A stretch of 64,000 nucleotides of DNA from Jiella flava (GCF_017349315.1 NZ_JAFMPP010000005.1:62001-126000), one strand, 5' to 3'. Counted from the first letter of the stretch, positions 52,779-61,201 are shown. A program made the numbers and translations. The notes: generated by a model from the letters alone, not told the origin.

Positions 52779-53651
52779 TCAGGCCCTTTCCCGCAAGATG
52801 AAGCCTGTGAGGCCGCGTGGCAGCACGCGGATGACGAGAACGACGGCGACGAGCAGGCCGATCTGGCCGGCGAGCTGACCTTGCCAGGAGGTCAGTCCCG
52901 CCTTGACCACGGCGAGGATCGCGGCGGCCGGCGCGGTGCCGAGGAAGATGTCCGCGCCGCCGACGACGACGGTGACGAAGGCCTCGATGACGAAGGTCGC
53001 GCCCATCGTCGGCACCAGCGTCATCGTCGGGGCGTAGAGACCGCCGGCAAGGCCCGCGAGCGCCGCGCCGAGGCCGAAGGTGAGCATGTAGATGAGGGAG
53101 GTGTCGACGCCGAGCGCCTCGGCGATGTGCGGCACCTGGATGGTGGCGCGGGCCAGAACACCGAAGCGGGTGCGGGTGAAGATCACCCAGAGCAAGGCGA
53201 GGGTGGCGACGGCGGCGGCCATCAGCACGAGCCGGTAGATCGAATAGCCGTAGCCGCCGACCATGAAGCTGCCGAAGGGCGTGCCGGTGCTCTGCATCGA
53301 CGGTCCGAGCAGGATCAGCGTGCCCTGGGTCGCGATCATCGAGATGCCCCAGGTGACGACGATCGTATCGAGTGGCCGGGCATAGAGCCGGCGGATGACG
53401 ACGCGCTCGAGCAGCATGCCGACAAGGCCGGCGACGAGCCCGCCGAGGAGAATGGAAAAAGGCAGCGGCAAGCCGAGATGGGCAGCGGTCGTCGAGACAT
53501 AGGCGCCGCACAGGATGAATTCGCCATGGGCAAGGTTGATCACCCCCATCATGCCGAAGATCACCGCAAGGCCACAGGCGGAAAGGACCAGAAAGGCGAA
53601 GGCGTCTCCGGTCTGGTAGAGAAAGGCAAAGAGGCCGGACAGAAAATCCAT
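52779..53651 (-). CDS. urtB: Amide/urea-type ABC importer permease, UrtB/LivH-like
   Basis: A 290-residue LivH-family permease: FGMMGVINLAHGEFILCGAY in the N-terminal part and GVLARATIQVPHIAEALGVD in the coupling region. ATG 53651 is used; the open frame upstream (to 53777) overlaps the hairpin region and is not coding. It is separated from the binding-protein gene by 168 bases. Confidence 0.87.
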   Translation of the reverse strand: MDFLSGLFAFLYQTGDAFAFLVLSACGLAVIFGMMGVINLAHGEFILCGAYVSTTAAHLGLPLPFSILLGGLVAGLVGMLLERVVIRRLYARPLDTIVVTWGISMIATQGTLILLGPSMQSTGTPFGSFMVGGYGYSIYRLVLMAAAVATLALLWVIFTRTRFGVLARATIQVPHIAEALGVDTSLIYMLTFGLGAALAGLAGGLYAPTMTLVPTMGATFVIEAFVTVVVGGADIFLGTAPAAAILAVVKAGLTSWQGQLAGQIGLLVAVVLVIRVLPRGLTGFILRERA

Positions 53652-53753
53652 GGACGCATCCCGTGGCGTTTGGCCGAGGTGCCGGGCAAGACGCAGGCTC
53701 TTGCCCAAAGAAGCGGGGAGGGCCCGGGCGGCGCCGGAGCTGTGGCTCAGGCC

Positions 53754-53776
53754 TGCCGCCGCCATACGGGGCGGCA
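53754..53776 (-). promoter_or_regulatory. Hairpin between the amide-binding protein and urtB genes
   Basis: TGCCGCC (53754-53760) pairs exactly with GGCGGCA (53770-53776), 43 bases after the binding-protein stop on the minus strand. As in two other ABC units of this window, a stem follows the binding-protein gene. Confidence 0.5.
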
Positions 53777-53819
53777 AGCTGGCGTGGCCGTGATCTCTGG
53801 CGGGCGACCCGGCCTTCGA

Positions 53820-55061
53820 TTACTTGCCGTCCTTCTTGGGGTTCTGAGACGGCGTATACTGGGCTTCCGGATTGCTCTTGGTCAGATCGCAGCCGACCTG
53901 GCCGAGCCAGTAGGGCTTCACGTCCTGCCAGATCTTCGGGAAGGAGATCGAGTGATCCTCGTTGACCTTCGCCAGATAGATCGTGTGTGACATGTGCTGG
54001 CTCTTCGGGTCGATACAGACCTTGCCCTCCGGCGCATCGAGGCAGACGTCGCCCTTGGCGATGACCTTGCGGATCGCGTCGTGGTTGGTGCTGCCGGCGC
54101 GCTCGACCATCTCCTTGTAGAGATAGACGGCGTCATAAGAGTTCTCGGCCTCCTGGTTGATATAGGGCTCGTCCGGGAACATCGCGTGCCAGCGCTTCAC
54201 CAAGTCCTTGCTTTTCGGATTGTCGACTTCCTCGATCCAGTTCGTGGTGACATACATGTTGGCCAGCGAGGGCGCCTTGAAGCGCTTGTGCTCGTAGCCC
54301 TGGCCGACATTGACCGACGAGGCCATCGGTAGCTTCAGATTGGCCGAGAGCGCCTGTTCGTAATAGGACGACTGGGCGGTGCCGACGAGCAGGGTGACGA
54401 CGAAGTCCGGTTTGGCCTTCTGGATGTTCTGGATGGTCTGCGAGAACTGCGAGACGCCGAGCGGGATGAACTCCTCGCCGACCATCTGGCCGCCATTTTC
54501 CTTGACGATGTCGCGGACCCATTCGGCCGAGATCTGACCGAAATTGTAGTCGGCGGCGATCGTGTAGACCTTCTTGCCGAACTTTTTCATCATATAGGGA
54601 AGCAGCGTCGAAAACTGCTGTTCGGGCACCGCGCCGGTGACGATCATATTGGCGTCGCAGACGCCGCCTTCGTATTGGTTGTTGTAGAAGGCGAGGCCCT
54701 TAAACTGGTCGACGATCGGCCGATAGGCCTCGCGCGAGGCCGAGGAAAAGCCGGCGAAGACGACGTCGACCTTGTCGCGCTGCAGGACCCGGCGCATGAA
54801 TTCCTGATAGCGGCGGTTGTCGGACTGGGTATCGTAGATCACCAGCTTGATCGGGCGGCCGTCGATGCCCCCCTTGGCGTTGATTTCCTTCGTTGCCAGC
54901 TGGATGCCATGCACCTTGCCGATGGTGGCGAGGGCGAAATCACCGGACTGATCTTCGAGGACGCCGATTTTGATCGGGGTCTTGTCCTCGGCCAGGGTCG
55001 CCGTCGACAAGGCAAAAAGGGTCCCCAGCGCCGCGAGGGCGCTTGCTGCGTGCTTGTCCAT
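53820..55061 (-). CDS. Periplasmic amide/urea-binding protein (FmdD/UrtA-like)
   Basis: A 413-residue type I binding protein of the Peripla_BP_6 family, with a Sec signal (MDKHAASALAALGTLFALST, cleavage near LAE-DK). It begins PIKIGVLEDQSGDFALATIG and has KEINAKGGIDGRPIKLVIYD and the middle YTIAADYNFGQISAEWVRD. It is a paralogue of the cytosolic AmiC encoded upstream; both would recognise short amides or urea. It lies 21 bases after amiR. Confidence 0.88.
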   Translation of the reverse strand: MDKHAASALAALGTLFALSTATLAEDKTPIKIGVLEDQSGDFALATIGKVHGIQLATKEINAKGGIDGRPIKLVIYDTQSDNRRYQEFMRRVLQRDKVDVVFAGFSSASREAYRPIVDQFKGLAFYNNQYEGGVCDANMIVTGAVPEQQFSTLLPYMMKKFGKKVYTIAADYNFGQISAEWVRDIVKENGGQMVGEEFIPLGVSQFSQTIQNIQKAKPDFVVTLLVGTAQSSYYEQALSANLKLPMASSVNVGQGYEHKRFKAPSLANMYVTTNWIEEVDNPKSKDLVKRWHAMFPDEPYINQEAENSYDAVYLYKEMVERAGSTNHDAIRKVIAKGDVCLDAPEGKVCIDPKSQHMSHTIYLAKVNEDHSISFPKIWQDVKPYWLGQVGCDLTKSNPEAQYTPSQNPKKDGK

Positions 55062-55082
55062 CGTTGTCTCCGTGTCGGGGAA

Positions 55083-55739
55083 TTAGTCGGCGGATCGGAG
55101 CTGTTGGGGCGGCTCGGATCCGCATTCGGGTCTCGCCGCACTCCGTTGGACGACGAATTGGCAGTAGGTTTCAATGCTGACGCGGGCGTGCATGCTCTGG
55201 TTGCGCAGATGCGCGAAGGCGGCTTCATCGTCGCAGCCGCGTTCGCGCATGACCTCAAGCACCGCCTTGATGACGAAGCGGCGCTGGTGCCGGCGTTGTT
55301 CCTGCGCCTTGATCACCTCGGCCTGAGCGGCCTTGCGGGCATGCTCGTTGATGGCGAGATAGAGCGCCGAATAGACCGCGCCGGAATGGATCGGCTTCGG
55401 TATAAAGGCGGTCGCGCCGAGTTGCATCAGGGTCTTCAGCCGGCTCGGCGCCTGCATGCCGACGAGGCCGATCACCGGCACCAGCGGGGTTAGTCCATCG
55501 CTCTTCAGCCGCGGGATGAAGGGCATGCGCAACAGATCGCCGTCGATGAGCACGACGTCGCGGCTGGCGTCGAGATCCTCCGCCGACCATTCCAGCGGCG
55601 CTTCGGCCATGCTGTTTTCGTTGACGATCAGGCCAAGCCGCCCCAGCACCGGCGAAAGCGTCGCTCCGAGCCTTGTATCGTCGCTGATGAGGATTGCGTT
55701 TCGGTGGCTGAAATTCTGGATGTAGCGGTGCACGGCCAT
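55083..55739 (-). CDS. amiR: AmiR-like ANTAR-domain transcription antiterminator
   Basis: A 218-residue RNA-binding antiterminator. Residues about 13-130 form a receiver-like domain (AILISDDTRLG, VVLIDGDLL with D66 and D68, FIPKP) followed by a coiled-coil linker and the ANTAR domain (about 137-198: RRFVIKAVLEVMRERGCDDE, AFAHLRNQSM). AmiR of Pseudomonas is held inactive by AmiC and released when AmiC binds amide; it then disrupts a terminator in leader RNA. The gene forms TGATG with amiC. A leader with two hexaloop hairpins and a terminator lies before amiC. Confidence 0.9.
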   Translation of the reverse strand: MAVHRYIQNFSHRNAILISDDTRLGATLSPVLGRLGLIVNENSMAEAPLEWSAEDLDASRDVVLIDGDLLRMPFIPRLKSDGLTPLVPVIGLVGMQAPSRLKTLMQLGATAFIPKPIHSGAVYSALYLAINEHARKAAQAEVIKAQEQRRHQRRFVIKAVLEVMRERGCDDEAAFAHLRNQSMHARVSIETYCQFVVQRSAARPECGSEPPQQLRSAD

Positions 55740-56896
55740 CAGATCACCCTCAGCTTCGGACGGGTGGAAACGATTTCGAGAGGCGGTGTCGTTCTGACGA
55801 GATAGGGATCGGGTTGCACCGGTCGTGCGGCTTCGACCAGGATGTCGAACTGGCAGTCGGAGCGCGAGCGGCCGATCCGTGGCGTCAGATAGGTGTGCAT
55901 GGTTTCGGGGTCGAGCGTGACTCGGCCCTGGGGGGCTTGGAAGCTTTCGCCCCGCGCGGCCGACCGGACGTGGCTCGCATCGTCGCTGCCGGCCTTGGCG
56001 AGCGCGGCGGCGAGGAAGCGGAGGGCAATATAGGCCGCCTCGGCTTCCACCGATGCCGGCGGGCCATCCGGGAACATGGCGTTGTAGGTTGCCACGAAGC
56101 GCTGGTTCGCGGGGCTGTCGATCGAGGTGAAATAGACCGAAGAGCTGAGATGGCCGTCGACCGCTTCCGGCCCGATTTCTAGGAGTTCCGGTTCGGAGAG
56201 GTTGCAGCTGGCGATCGGAAAGCGCGTCTTCTGGTCGATGCCGCGGGCCGCGCAGGCGGCGCGGAACTGGCGGAAGAAGTCATAGGCCGATTGACCGATC
56301 AGGGCGTTGAAGACAAAATCCGGCTTCGCCTTGATGATCGACGCGATGATCGTCTCGAAATCGGTCTCGCCGACGGCGACGTAGCGCTCGAAGAGCACCC
56401 GGCCGCCGCGCTCGGTGAGATCCTCGCGCAGCACGCGGCTGCTCTCCCAGCCCCAGATGTAGTTCGAGCCAACGCAGCAGGCCTTCTTGCCGTGGTTCTC
56501 GACGAGATGATCGACCAGGGGCGACATGTGATGGTTGGGCGCGGTGCCGGTATAAACGACGTTTTCCGAGCTTTCGAAGCCCTCGTAGTGGGCCGGATAC
56601 CAGAGCAGCGCGTCGCGCTTTTCGAACAGCGGGATGACCTCTTTGCGGCTCGACGAGGTGTAGCAACCGACAACCTGGCGGATGCCACGCTCGAGCATCG
56701 CCTCGGCGGCGGGCGCATAGGCGGTGAGTTGGCTGCCCGGATCGATGATTTCCGGCACGAGCTGGATCGCGCCAGCCGGGTCTTCATTGGTCTCGCGGCA
56801 GGCCATCAGCGCCCCCTGCAGCATCGTCCTGCCGACGGCGCCATAGCTGCCGCTGGTCGAGAACAAGATGCCGATTGGATAGCGCGTCGTTGTCAC
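55739..56896 (-). CDS. amiC: AmiC-like amide sensor, negative regulator of AmiR
   Basis: A 385-residue Peripla_BP_6 protein without a signal peptide (MTTTRYPIGILFSTSGSYGA), so it is cytosolic. It contains the AmiC-family blocks GRTMLQGALMACRETNEDPA, VGCYTSSSRKEVIPLFEK, LLWYPAHYEGFESSENVVYT and GSNYIWGWESSRVLREDL. By analogy it binds amides and releases AmiR. It is the first gene after the antitermination leader, with its ATG 17 bases from the terminator T run. Confidence 0.92.
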   Translation of the reverse strand: MTTTRYPIGILFSTSGSYGAVGRTMLQGALMACRETNEDPAGAIQLVPEIIDPGSQLTAYAPAAEAMLERGIRQVVGCYTSSSRKEVIPLFEKRDALLWYPAHYEGFESSENVVYTGTAPNHHMSPLVDHLVENHGKKACCVGSNYIWGWESSRVLREDLTERGGRVLFERYVAVGETDFETIIASIIKAKPDFVFNALIGQSAYDFFRQFRAACAARGIDQKTRFPIASCNLSEPELLEIGPEAVDGHLSSSVYFTSIDSPANQRFVATYNAMFPDGPPASVEAEAAYIALRFLAAALAKAGSDDASHVRSAARGESFQAPQGRVTLDPETMHTYLTPRIGRSRSDCQFDILVEAARPVQPDPYLVRTTPPLEIVSTRPKLRVI

Positions 56897-56912
56897 ATCA
56901 AGGCCTCAACAC

Positions 56913-56946
56913 AAAAAAACCCGTCAGCACGAAAGTGCTGTCCGGG
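56913..56946 (-). terminator. Intrinsic terminator in the amiC leader
   Basis: On the minus strand CCCG-GA-CAGCAC-TTTC-GTGCTG-A-CGGG is followed by TTTTTTT (complement at 56913-56919). It is a complete Rho-independent terminator placed 17 bases before the amiC start codon, so the whole unit must be read through it. Confidence 0.88.
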
Positions 56947-57007
56947 CGACACTGCCGATATTCCATGAAGGTGTCATTGTCCGGCGCATTATTGAGCAAC
57001 GTTGCTC
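56945..57007 (-). promoter_or_regulatory. Putative ANTAR target: two hexaloop hairpins
   Basis: Hairpin 1 (56994-57007) reads GAGC-AACGTT-GCTC on the minus strand: a 4-bp stem with hexaloop AACGTT. Hairpin 2 (56945-56956) reads GGC-AGTGTC-GCC: a 3-bp stem with hexaloop AGTGTC. Both loops have A at position 1 and G at position 4, as described for ANTAR target RNAs. Hairpin 2 overlaps the 5' arm of the terminator by 2 bases, so the two cannot form together. The 37-base gap between the hairpins is longer than usual. Confidence 0.55.
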
Positions 57008-57017
57008 TGCGCACAGG

Positions 57018-57050
57018 ATTTAAGCTGGCGCGTTTCCGAAGGCTTGTCAA
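57018..57050 (-). promoter_or_regulatory. Possible promoter of the amiC unit
   Basis: On the minus strand TTGACA (57045-57050) is followed 21 bases later by TTAAAT (57018-57023). The -35 is perfect, but the spacing is long for a sigma-70-type promoter, so the -10 assignment is uncertain. Confidence 0.35.
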
Positions 57051-57296
57051 GCGCTGGTGTTTGCGTTTTCAAACTTTCCTCGATCGGCTTGCCAGACGCC
57101 GAAAAATCTGTCCCGCTAGGGCATTGGCCCGAACAGTTGAACGCCGGCGGGCGGGGACGATGTCCGGAGGATCTGTCCAAGAGATCAGGGATTGGGGGCG
57201 TTTTCGCGCGTCGGCTTGTCGGCTCGGCGTGTGATCGAAACGGGTGGCGAGGGGCCGCCTGCGGCGCAATGCAATCGAACCGCGAAAGATCGATCC

Positions 57297-58058
57297 ATGG
57301 ATCTGAAGTTGCAAGGATTGAGGGCCGTCGTGACCGGCGGGACCAAAGGCATCGGGCGCGCCATTGTGCAGGGCCTGGTCGGCGAAGGAGTGGCGGTGGC
57401 GTTTTGCGCCCGCAGCCAGGATGGCGTCGATGTCGCCTTGAAGGAGCTGCGCCATGGCGGCGCGAGCGTTCACGGCGAAGCCGTTGACGTTGCCGACAAG
57501 GCCGGTCTGCCGAAATTCGTCGGCCGGGCCGCCTCGGCGCTCGGCGGGATCGACATCGTGGTCGCCAATGTCAGCGCCCTGGCGATCGGCGGCGACGAGG
57601 CGAGCTGGCAGGCCGGCTTCGACACCGACATGATGGGCACGGTGCGGCTGGTCGAGGCGGCGATGCCCTATTTGGAGGCGAGCGATGCGGCCGCGATCGT
57701 CACCATCGCCAGCGTGTCGGGTCGGGAGATCGATTTCGCCGCCGGGCCCTATGGCGCCTTCAAAGCCGCGATCATCCATTACACGCAAGGATTGGCCTTC
57801 CGGCTGGCGCCGAAGACGATCCGCGCCAACACCGTTTCACCCGGCAATACCTATTTCGAAGGCGGCTTCTGGCACCAGATCGAGACCGGCAATCCGACGC
57901 TCTATGCCGATGCCCTGGCGCTGAATCCGACAGGGCGGATGGCGACGCCGGAGGAAATCGCCAATGGCGTTCTCTTTCTCGCAAGCCCTGCGGCGAGCTT
58001 CGTCACCGGCACCAACCTGGTCGTTGACGGCGCCTTGACCCGCGGGGTGCAGCTCTGA
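57297..58058 (+). CDS. Short-chain dehydrogenase/reductase (SDR)
   Basis: A 253-residue classical SDR. The cofactor loop is TGGTKGIGRA (13-22), the catalytic serine is in TIASVSG, and the YxxxK pair is YGAFK. The C-terminal GTNLVVDGALTRG is standard. ATG 57297 is used; the frame is open 35 codons upstream. It is transcribed away from the amide unit. The substrate is unknown; 3-oxoacyl-ACP or sugar/alcohol reductases share this architecture. Confidence 0.87.
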   Translation: MDLKLQGLRAVVTGGTKGIGRAIVQGLVGEGVAVAFCARSQDGVDVALKELRHGGASVHGEAVDVADKAGLPKFVGRAASALGGIDIVVANVSALAIGGDEASWQAGFDTDMMGTVRLVEAAMPYLEASDAAAIVTIASVSGREIDFAAGPYGAFKAAIIHYTQGLAFRLAPKTIRANTVSPGNTYFEGGFWHQIETGNPTLYADALALNPTGRMATPEEIANGVLFLASPAASFVTGTNLVVDGALTRGVQL

Positions 58059-58192
58059 TGAGCGATCCGTCACTGCAATCTGTGGCCGTGACCGGCAGGA
58101 CGCCGCGGCTTCGTGCGGATGATCTTGGTCACCGTGTTCCGCCGGAGCCTGACTCTTTTTTGTTTTTTCCGGACGGTCGGCCGCACAGTGCC

Positions 58193-58465
58193 TTATGGTG
58201 TCGAGGACATGATGACCCCGCCGGGGTGCTCCGACAGGGCGATTTTCAGCTTGGAGCGCAGCAGCACGATCAACAGTTCCTCGTCGCCGAGCGGTTCCTC
58301 ACGGCTGCGGCCTTCCCACTCCATCGCCACTTCCAGGAGGCAGAGGTCGAGCAGTCGGACGGCGAAAGGCAAATTGAACTCGTCCGCCAGCGTTTTGCAG
58401 CGTGCGATTTCATGGATAAGCGTTGCCATTTGGAGATCCATGTCGCTGCTGTCGCTCAAAGCCAT
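58193..58465 (-). CDS. Small hypothetical protein following a GNAT gene
   Basis: A 90-residue, Leu- and Glu-rich, probably helical protein beginning MALSDSSDMDLQMATLIHEI. ATG 58465 overlaps the GNAT stop by 10 bases and has AGGGA about 9 bases upstream, so the two are coupled. A longer frame from 58507 is less likely. Not recognised; the coupling suggests a partner of the acetyltransferase-like protein. Confidence 0.6.
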   Translation of the reverse strand: MALSDSSDMDLQMATLIHEIARCKTLADEFNLPFAVRLLDLCLLEVAMEWEGRSREEPLGDEELLIVLLRSKLKIALSEHPGGVIMSSTP

Positions 58466-59598
58466 GGAGACCGTCCCTGCGGGTCGAGCACACCGGGATA
58501 GGCCCATTGGCCCTCGGGGCGGATCAGTCTGTACGGGTCGTCATCGATCGAAATCGCATGGGGCGGCGGCTCGATGTCGTCGACCATCTCGACGAAACTG
58601 TGCCCGGAAAAGCCGAAGGGCGTGCCGTTGTGCTTCACCTTGAAGCCGAAACGCTGCCAGAAGGGCAGGTAATCCTCACGGGCGTGGCCATAGAGCTTGC
58701 GAAAACCCTTGTCCCGGCACAGCTGCACGCTCGCGCGCACGAGTTCGAATGCGATCGTCGACTGGCGAAACTCCTTGCGCACCGCCAGGCGCTCCATTTT
58801 GGCGAAGTCACCGAAGAAGCGGATGCGCATGCAGCCGGCCGGCTCGCCCTCGACCGAATAGAGAAGATGGGTCGCGGCGAAGTCGTTGCCGTCAAACTCC
58901 TCGTCGAAAGGGCAGGACTGTTCGCCGATATAGACGGCGCTGCGGATCGCGGCGACCTTGAACAGTTGGTCGATGCCGTGCACCACGGTGATGCCGGTGT
59001 CGCGGGCCGGTGCGATCTGTCGATCGTAGCGCGGGCGCGGCCTGAGCAGCGAGGTCTTCGACCGGTGCTTGACGAACAGGTGTGGTTTGAACTTGCCCCG
59101 CCATTCAACACCTTCCTCGAAGCCGAGCCGCAGCATCGCGCGGCGGCCGCGTTCGGTGGTGACATTGGCGATCATGTCGGCACCGGCATAACGCGGCGAA
59201 GAGAAGTGATCGACGACCATCGGAATGGCGTTGGCGAGAAGGCCCGGCGTGTAGGACGCCCAGCTATAGACCGCGGCTGGGGTCTCTGCCTGGCGCACCA
59301 GATAGCGCTCTTCGGGATCGAACAGATTCATCCGCCCGTCGAGCAGTGCTTCGTAGCCGTCCCGGTTCAAGAGCAGCACCGTGACGAAGCCTTCGGGCTG
59401 ACGTCCGCGCCGGGAGACGAGCCAGATGGTGTCCGGATTGCTGCGGGTCAGACGCTCGATGGTTTCGGGGCTGGCGAGGCGTCCGATGGCTTTCTCGGCC
59501 TTCGGCAACAGGGCGTCGATGGCCCCGCGGGAGACCGAATTTCGCACCTCGATCAGACGTGCGGCCTTGGCAATGCCGTCCTCTGTCTGATTTACCAT
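58456..59598 (-). CDS. GNAT-fold acyltransferase-like protein with a large N-terminal extension
   Basis: A 380-residue protein. The C-terminal half (about 220-345) is GNAT-like: LLYSVEGEPAGCMRIRFFGD, KMERLAVRKEFRQSTIAFEL and KLYGHAREDYLPFWQRFGF. The N-terminal half (about 1-200) also shows a degenerate GNAT-like pattern (VSRRGRQPEGFVTVLLLNRD, NVTTERGRRAMLRLGFEEG), so it may be a two-domain acyltransferase, in the direction of N-acyl amino-acid synthases. ATG 59598 follows GGGGA. It diverges from a LysR gene 91 bases away. Product unknown. Confidence 0.75.
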   Translation of the reverse strand: MVNQTEDGIAKAARLIEVRNSVSRGAIDALLPKAEKAIGRLASPETIERLTRSNPDTIWLVSRRGRQPEGFVTVLLLNRDGYEALLDGRMNLFDPEERYLVRQAETPAAVYSWASYTPGLLANAIPMVVDHFSSPRYAGADMIANVTTERGRRAMLRLGFEEGVEWRGKFKPHLFVKHRSKTSLLRPRPRYDRQIAPARDTGITVVHGIDQLFKVAAIRSAVYIGEQSCPFDEEFDGNDFAATHLLYSVEGEPAGCMRIRFFGDFAKMERLAVRKEFRQSTIAFELVRASVQLCRDKGFRKLYGHAREDYLPFWQRFGFKVKHNGTPFGFSGHSFVEMVDDIEPPPHAISIDDDPYRLIRPEGQWAYPGVLDPQGRSPWL

Positions 59599-59626
59599 CT
59601 TTATCCCCACGGGTAGTATCGGTTGT

Positions 59627-59655
59627 CATGATCCTAAGTGAAATCTCCATGATCC
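59627..59655. promoter_or_regulatory. Direct repeats CATGATCC in the GNAT-LysR divergent promoter
   Basis: CATGATCC at 59627-59634 and 59648-59655, 21 bases apart (two helical turns), flanked by ATCGG and CCGAT as inverted ends. They lie in the 91 bases between divergent genes and are a good candidate for binding by the LysR protein. Confidence 0.45.
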
Positions 59656-59689
59656 GATTGTTCGGTTTTGAAAGGGGGGCGTTGCGCTG

Positions 59690-60703
59690 ATGGAACATCC
59701 CTGGCGCGGCGTCGATTGGGATTCGGTCCGCATCTTTCTTCTGGTCGATCGACATCGCAGTTTCCGCGCGGCATCGGACGCCTTGGGAATCGGCGTCAAC
59801 ACCGTGCGCAATGCGATCGGACGGCTGGAGGATCAGCTTGGCTACAAGCTGTTCTATCGCGATGTCGGCGGCGTTCGGCTGACGGCGGAGGGGCGGCGTG
59901 TCATCAGCTCGGCGCGCGAGGTCGAGCAGTCGATGTCGGATATGTGGCGGGTCGCCCAGACCTCGGCCACCACCCGTGCCGGTCCGATCTATCTCGCCAT
60001 CACCGAAGGGCTGGGCAGTTTCTGGCTGACCCCGCGGCTGACCGAATTCATGGAGAGCGACGACGGCCGGGATGTGCAGATCAATCTGCAATGTGCCATG
60101 CGCTCGGTCGACGTCCTTCGGCTCGAAGCCGATATCTCGGTGCAGCTCACCGAGCCTTCGGCGCCGGAACTGATCAAGCGGCGCCTCGGCTACCTGCACA
60201 CCATCCCCTTCGCCAGCCGCTCCTATCTCGAAAAATACGGCACGCCGCGCACCATCGCCGACCTCATCAACCACCGCCTCGTCGTCCAGCAGACCGAGCA
60301 GCTTCAGCACATCGACTTTTCGGCCGTCTTCGGGATCGATCTCGGCGAGCGAATCGTCAAACTGAACACCAACTTTGCCAGTGCGCATTATTGGGCGATC
60401 GCAAAAGGCGCCGGCATCGGTCTTCTGCCAAATTACGCTATCGCGATCGGTGCCGACGTCGTGCCAGTGGATATCGATCTTGTCTTTCGCGTCGATATTT
60501 GGATGTCACTGCATCCGGAGGTGCGCAAGACCGCGCGCCATCGCGCCTTTATCGATTGGCTAGCGGACTCGTTTTCAGACCGGCGTTTTCCTTGGTTCGG
60601 CGAAAGCTTTATGCCGCCAAGTGCAATCACCGAGCATTTCTCTCAGTCTGATCTCGCCACTTATTTTCGTGGACTAACTCCCATTTACAACTATTCCACT
60701 TGA
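59690..60703 (+). CDS. LysR-family transcriptional regulator
   Basis: A 337-residue LTTR. The winged helix occupies about 8-68 (DSVRIFLLVDRHRSFRAASD, NTVRNAIGRLEDQLGYKLF, then RLTAEGRR), and the effector domain about 95-300. It is longer than usual by a C-terminal tail of about 25 residues (PPSAITEHFSQSDLATYF). ATG 59690 follows a run of G. Divergent from the GNAT gene, which it probably controls. Confidence 0.9.
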   Translation: MEHPWRGVDWDSVRIFLLVDRHRSFRAASDALGIGVNTVRNAIGRLEDQLGYKLFYRDVGGVRLTAEGRRVISSAREVEQSMSDMWRVAQTSATTRAGPIYLAITEGLGSFWLTPRLTEFMESDDGRDVQINLQCAMRSVDVLRLEADISVQLTEPSAPELIKRRLGYLHTIPFASRSYLEKYGTPRTIADLINHRLVVQQTEQLQHIDFSAVFGIDLGERIVKLNTNFASAHYWAIAKGAGIGLLPNYAIAIGADVVPVDIDLVFRVDIWMSLHPEVRKTARHRAFIDWLADSFSDRRFPWFGESFMPPSAITEHFSQSDLATYFRGLTPIYNYST

Positions 60704-60755
60704 TTACTTTTGCAACAAACGCAAAGAGTGTGCGATGCAGCGGAGGCAGTGGAAA

Positions 60756-61133
60756 ATGCCAGCACCAATTGACGTTTTTGTTGGCAAGCGGCTGCGCGAA
60801 GCCCGCAGAGCCGCGGGCGTGAGCGCGGAAGAGTTGGCCGTCGCCCTGGATGTGTCGCCGGATCGGTTGTTGCGATTCGAATGCGGCGAAGAGCGGATTG
60901 GCGCGAGTCTGTTGCATCAGGTTTGCGAACGGTTGAAGATTTCGCCGCTCTTTTTTTTCGACGGGTTCGAAGCACCGTTGACGCACGAGCACGAGTTAGT
61001 GCGCAACGAGATAGAACCGCATACCACCAGCCTGCACGACATTGAGGCGAGGCGTGCGGTTGATCGGTTGATCGAAAAGATCGTGGCGCGTCGGAAGGAC
61101 CGTAATCCAGATACGGGCTCGTCCGATCGCTAA
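60756..61133 (+). CDS. XRE-family helix-turn-helix regulator
   Basis: A 125-residue protein with an N-terminal Cro/CI-type HTH (about 10-65: VGKRLREARRAAGVSAEELA, VALDVSPDRLLRFECGEERI) and a charged C-terminal tail (ARRAVDRLIEKIVARRKDRN). ATG 60756 follows GGAGG 10 bases away; an ATG seven codons upstream is possible. It follows the LysR gene and ends before a strong hairpin terminator. Target unknown. Confidence 0.83.
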   Translation: MPAPIDVFVGKRLREARRAAGVSAEELAVALDVSPDRLLRFECGEERIGASLLHQVCERLKISPLFFFDGFEAPLTHEHELVRNEIEPHTTSLHDIEARRAVDRLIEKIVARRKDRNPDTGSSDR

Positions 61134-61151
61134 ATTCGCGACTCTGCATTC

Positions 61152-61201
61152 TGTACCGCCACATCCAAAACGTTGCTTTCGCAATGTAGGCGGTACAATT
61201 T
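61152..61201 (+). terminator. Terminator after the XRE gene
   Basis: TGTACCGCC-ACAT (61152-61164) pairs with ATGT-A-GGCGGTACA (to 61197) with a one-base bulge. An inner TTGC-TTTC-GCAA adds a stem. ATTTT follows. It lies 18 bases after the XRE stop. Confidence 0.7.

Noticed and set aside
57018-57050. Sigma-54 promoter for the amide unit
   Set aside because: No TGGCAC-N5-TTGC pattern with GG/GC at 10-bp spacing was seen upstream of amiC; a sigma-70-like TTGACA is present instead.
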